Positions 59,745 to 60,960 of a stretch of 60,960 nucleotides of DNA are shown here, piece by piece. Where the stretch lies: assembly GCA_003278955.1 (NCBI GenBank), contig QCCB01000009.1, positions 1-60,960 of the forward strand. The letters are read 5' to 3'. The stretch comes from Prochlorococcus sp. AG-347-K10 (GTDB taxonomy: Bacteria; Cyanobacteriota; Cyanobacteriia; PCC-6307; Cyanobiaceae). Numbering within the stretch: position 1 is the stretch's first letter; each line of letters begins with the position of its first letter. A program made the translations under genes and the position numbers. The notes below the pieces were generated by a model. The model did no database searches, was not told where the DNA came from, and saw only the letters and a list, made by a program, of their open reading frames with translations.

Positions 59745-60062
59745 ATGACTTACTTATTCCTCTATATAGTTGGCATAATTTTAATATGGTGGATATATCG
59801 TGTCGGTTGGCTTGAGGCGCTCAAAACAGTAGTTAAAGTTATAGTCCCCTCAGCGCTTATTATTTTATTTAACATAAAAGCCGGAAGATTACTTTTTAAA
59901 AGTCCTGTAGTCGGATTATTAAGCGCTTTGCCTACCTCTATTTTTATTTTTAGAGGTTCATTACCTTTAGTTAGTTATATAAATAACTGGATTGAAAATA
60001 AAATAAATAATTATGATGATTCGGAAGTTATAGATACTGATTCTGTGCCTTTAGATGATTAA
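59745..60062 (+). CDS. 105-residue membrane protein, unknown
   Basis: Two to three hydrophobic segments ('YLFLYIVGIILIWWIYRVGW', 'VIVPSALIILFNI' and 'VVGLLSALPTSIFIF') and a polar, acidic tail ('NNYDDSEVIDTDSVPLDD'). No family recognised. The stop is 1 base from that of the convergent 130-residue gene. Confidence 0.6.
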   Translation: MTYLFLYIVGIILIWWIYRVGWLEALKTVVKVIVPSALIILFNIKAGRLLFKSPVVGLLSALPTSIFIFRGSLPLVSYINNWIENKINNYDDSEVIDTDSVPLDD

Positions 60063-60063
60063 T

Positions 60064-60456
60064 TTAATCAAATCCTAGAAATAATTCTTTGTGTACAACA
60101 AGAACATCAAATAAAGTTGTTCCATGAATAGGACTTAATGGGATTTTGTCTATATTTAATGCTTCTGCGCAAATTAAATGAGCATCCCATTTTGTATTGT
60201 GATCACTTATTTCAATTGACCACTCAATTACTTTTTTGAAATGATCTGGCATCTCCGAACCAATTTTTCTACAAATTTGACATAGAACTGACAAAAGAGG
60301 AGGTTTTGATGGCCTTTTTAAATCTTTAATAAGACTAGATTGTGTAAAAACACTTGTATAGCGGATGTAGTCTATTAATTCATATTCTTCTTTAGTAAGA
60401 GCTGCTTTATCTAATGCTCTTTCAAATTCGTCTATGGGGGTTATGGGCCTATCCAA
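60064..60456 (-). CDS. 130-residue soluble protein, unknown
   Basis: A helical soluble protein with 'LTKEEYELIDYIRYTSVFTQSSLIKDLKRP', 'VLCQICRKIGSEMPDHF' and 'SDHNTKWDAHLICAEALNIDKIPLSPIHGTTLFD' (named by key residues). It contains CxxC, so a metal site is possible. It follows tatA by 4 bases on the same strand. Confidence 0.65.
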   Translation of the reverse strand: MDRPITPIDEFERALDKAALTKEEYELIDYIRYTSVFTQSSLIKDLKRPSKPPLLSVLCQICRKIGSEMPDHFKKVIEWSIEISDHNTKWDAHLICAEALNIDKIPLSPIHGTTLFDVLVVHKELFLGFD

Positions 60457-60460
60457 GATA

Positions 60461-60721
60461 TTATTTTTTGCTGTTTTCTGAATCTATTTTTTCTTGATTA
60501 ATTTCATTGGTTTGATTGCTTTCTATAGATTTAGGAGATTCATCTTCTTCGTTCATAACTTGGTCGATTTCATTTTGAAATTCATTCGATGCGTTTTTAA
60601 GACTTTTCAAAGTTTTACCAAGCTGTTTCCCTAATTCTGGAAGCTTTTTTGGACCAAAAATTAAAAGAGCTAAGATAAGTATTACAGTAACTTCAGGCAA
60701 ACCTACACCAAAAATATTCAT
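60461..60721 (-). CDS. tatA: Sec-independent translocase protein TatA
   Basis: An 86-residue TatA/TatE-type protein: a single N-terminal helix ('VGLPEVTVILILALLIFGP'), the hinge 'FGPKKLPELGKQLGKTLKSL' amphipathic helix, and an acidic tail. It forms the pore for folded proteins with twin-Arg signals such as the Rieske protein. No tatC is in the window. Confidence 0.93.
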   Translation of the reverse strand: MNIFGVGLPEVTVILILALLIFGPKKLPELGKQLGKTLKSLKNASNEFQNEIDQVMNEEDESPKSIESNQTNEINQEKIDSENSKK

Positions 60722-60812
60722 AACTGATAACTATTTAACTAATTAGTAAATCTACTATTAAATATAGTCAAATCATCTGAATATTTCATTCTCCGAAGAG
60801 CTTTTTTTAATA

Positions 60813-60950
60813 TTAAAAAATTTTGAAAAATATTATTGTTATTAATACTCCTTTAAAGAAAACTAACCAAAGTAATTGATAATCACTTAATTTGAATTTT
60901 TTTTGGTACCAATTTATAAGAGTTTTATGTCTATCAATTAATTTTCTCAT
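60813..60950 (-). CDS. 45-residue basic membrane microprotein
   Basis: Begins 'MRKLIDRHKTLINWYQKKF' and has a hydrophobic end ('YQLLWLVFFKGVLITIIFF'). The ATG lies 10 bases from the right edge and the stop is at 60813-60815. It has the shape of a small conserved membrane protein of marine picocyanobacteria, not named. Confidence 0.6.
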   Translation of the reverse strand: MRKLIDRHKTLINWYQKKFKLSDYQLLWLVFFKGVLITIIFFKIF

Positions 60951-60960
60951 TTTCACCGAG

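Overview
The window is AT-rich, tightly packed DNA from a marine picocyanobacterium, almost certainly a high-light-adapted Prochlorococcus. The basis is the set of very small photosystem genes (psbE, psbF, psbL, psbJ, psbT, psbB, psbM, psaE), a short divergent phycoerythrin beta chain with one bilin lyase instead of a phycobilisome cluster, a single-copy style rRNA operon with tRNA-Ile and tRNA-Ala in the spacer, and many 30-100 residue orphan proteins. No name was looked up; all family calls are from reading the translations.

Layout. 1-9.6 kb: end of a sugar aminotransferase, photolyase, NUDIX hydrolase, folK, chlD, an MCE/ABC lipid-transport pair, a YvcK-type protein, then ndhJ-ndhK-ndhC on the minus strand. 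10-12.4 kb: rubredoxin, Ycf48 and psbEFLJ, the photosystem II cytochrome b559 operon. 12.4-22.1 kb: mtnP, a fused oxidoreductase-SelD, CCA-adding enzyme, UvrD helicase, the relict cpeB with cpeS and a 59-residue partner, and a DedA-like membrane protein. 22.2-26.6 kb: a small integrated element in tRNA-Phe. 26.7-42.6 kb: core genes, including metK, rpsA, nrdR, psbT, psbB, psbM, prmC, tsaC, tRNA-Thr, minCDE, ctpA, petB, petD and a neutral invertase. 43.2-48.3 kb: the rrn operon. 48.3-52.8 kb: mutM, psaE, a LysM protein, aldehyde dehydrogenase and a double GNAT protein. 52.8-61 kb: a loose stretch of microproteins with a plastoquinol terminal oxidase, a CrtISO-type oxidoreductase, a Nif11 leader-like protein and tatA.

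The most interesting part is the 4.4 kb element at 22198-26579. A perfect 27-base direct repeat of the tRNA-Phe 3' end bounds it. It carries a tyrosine recombinase interrupted by an in-frame TAG, paired TGTACTGCA repeats inside both ends that look like recombinase arm sites, a GSCFA plus SGNH-like gene pair as cargo, and a Cys-rich small protein. It looks like a small tRNA-targeted integrative element of the tycheposon type known from this genus. The start of the Cys-rich gene shares a 15-base palindrome-like box, at nearly the same distance from the ATG, with an unrelated small gene 30 kb away. A third similar box precedes a DUF3104-like gene. These fit the published cyanobacterial LexA consensus loosely and suggest a small damage-responsive set that spans island and backbone.
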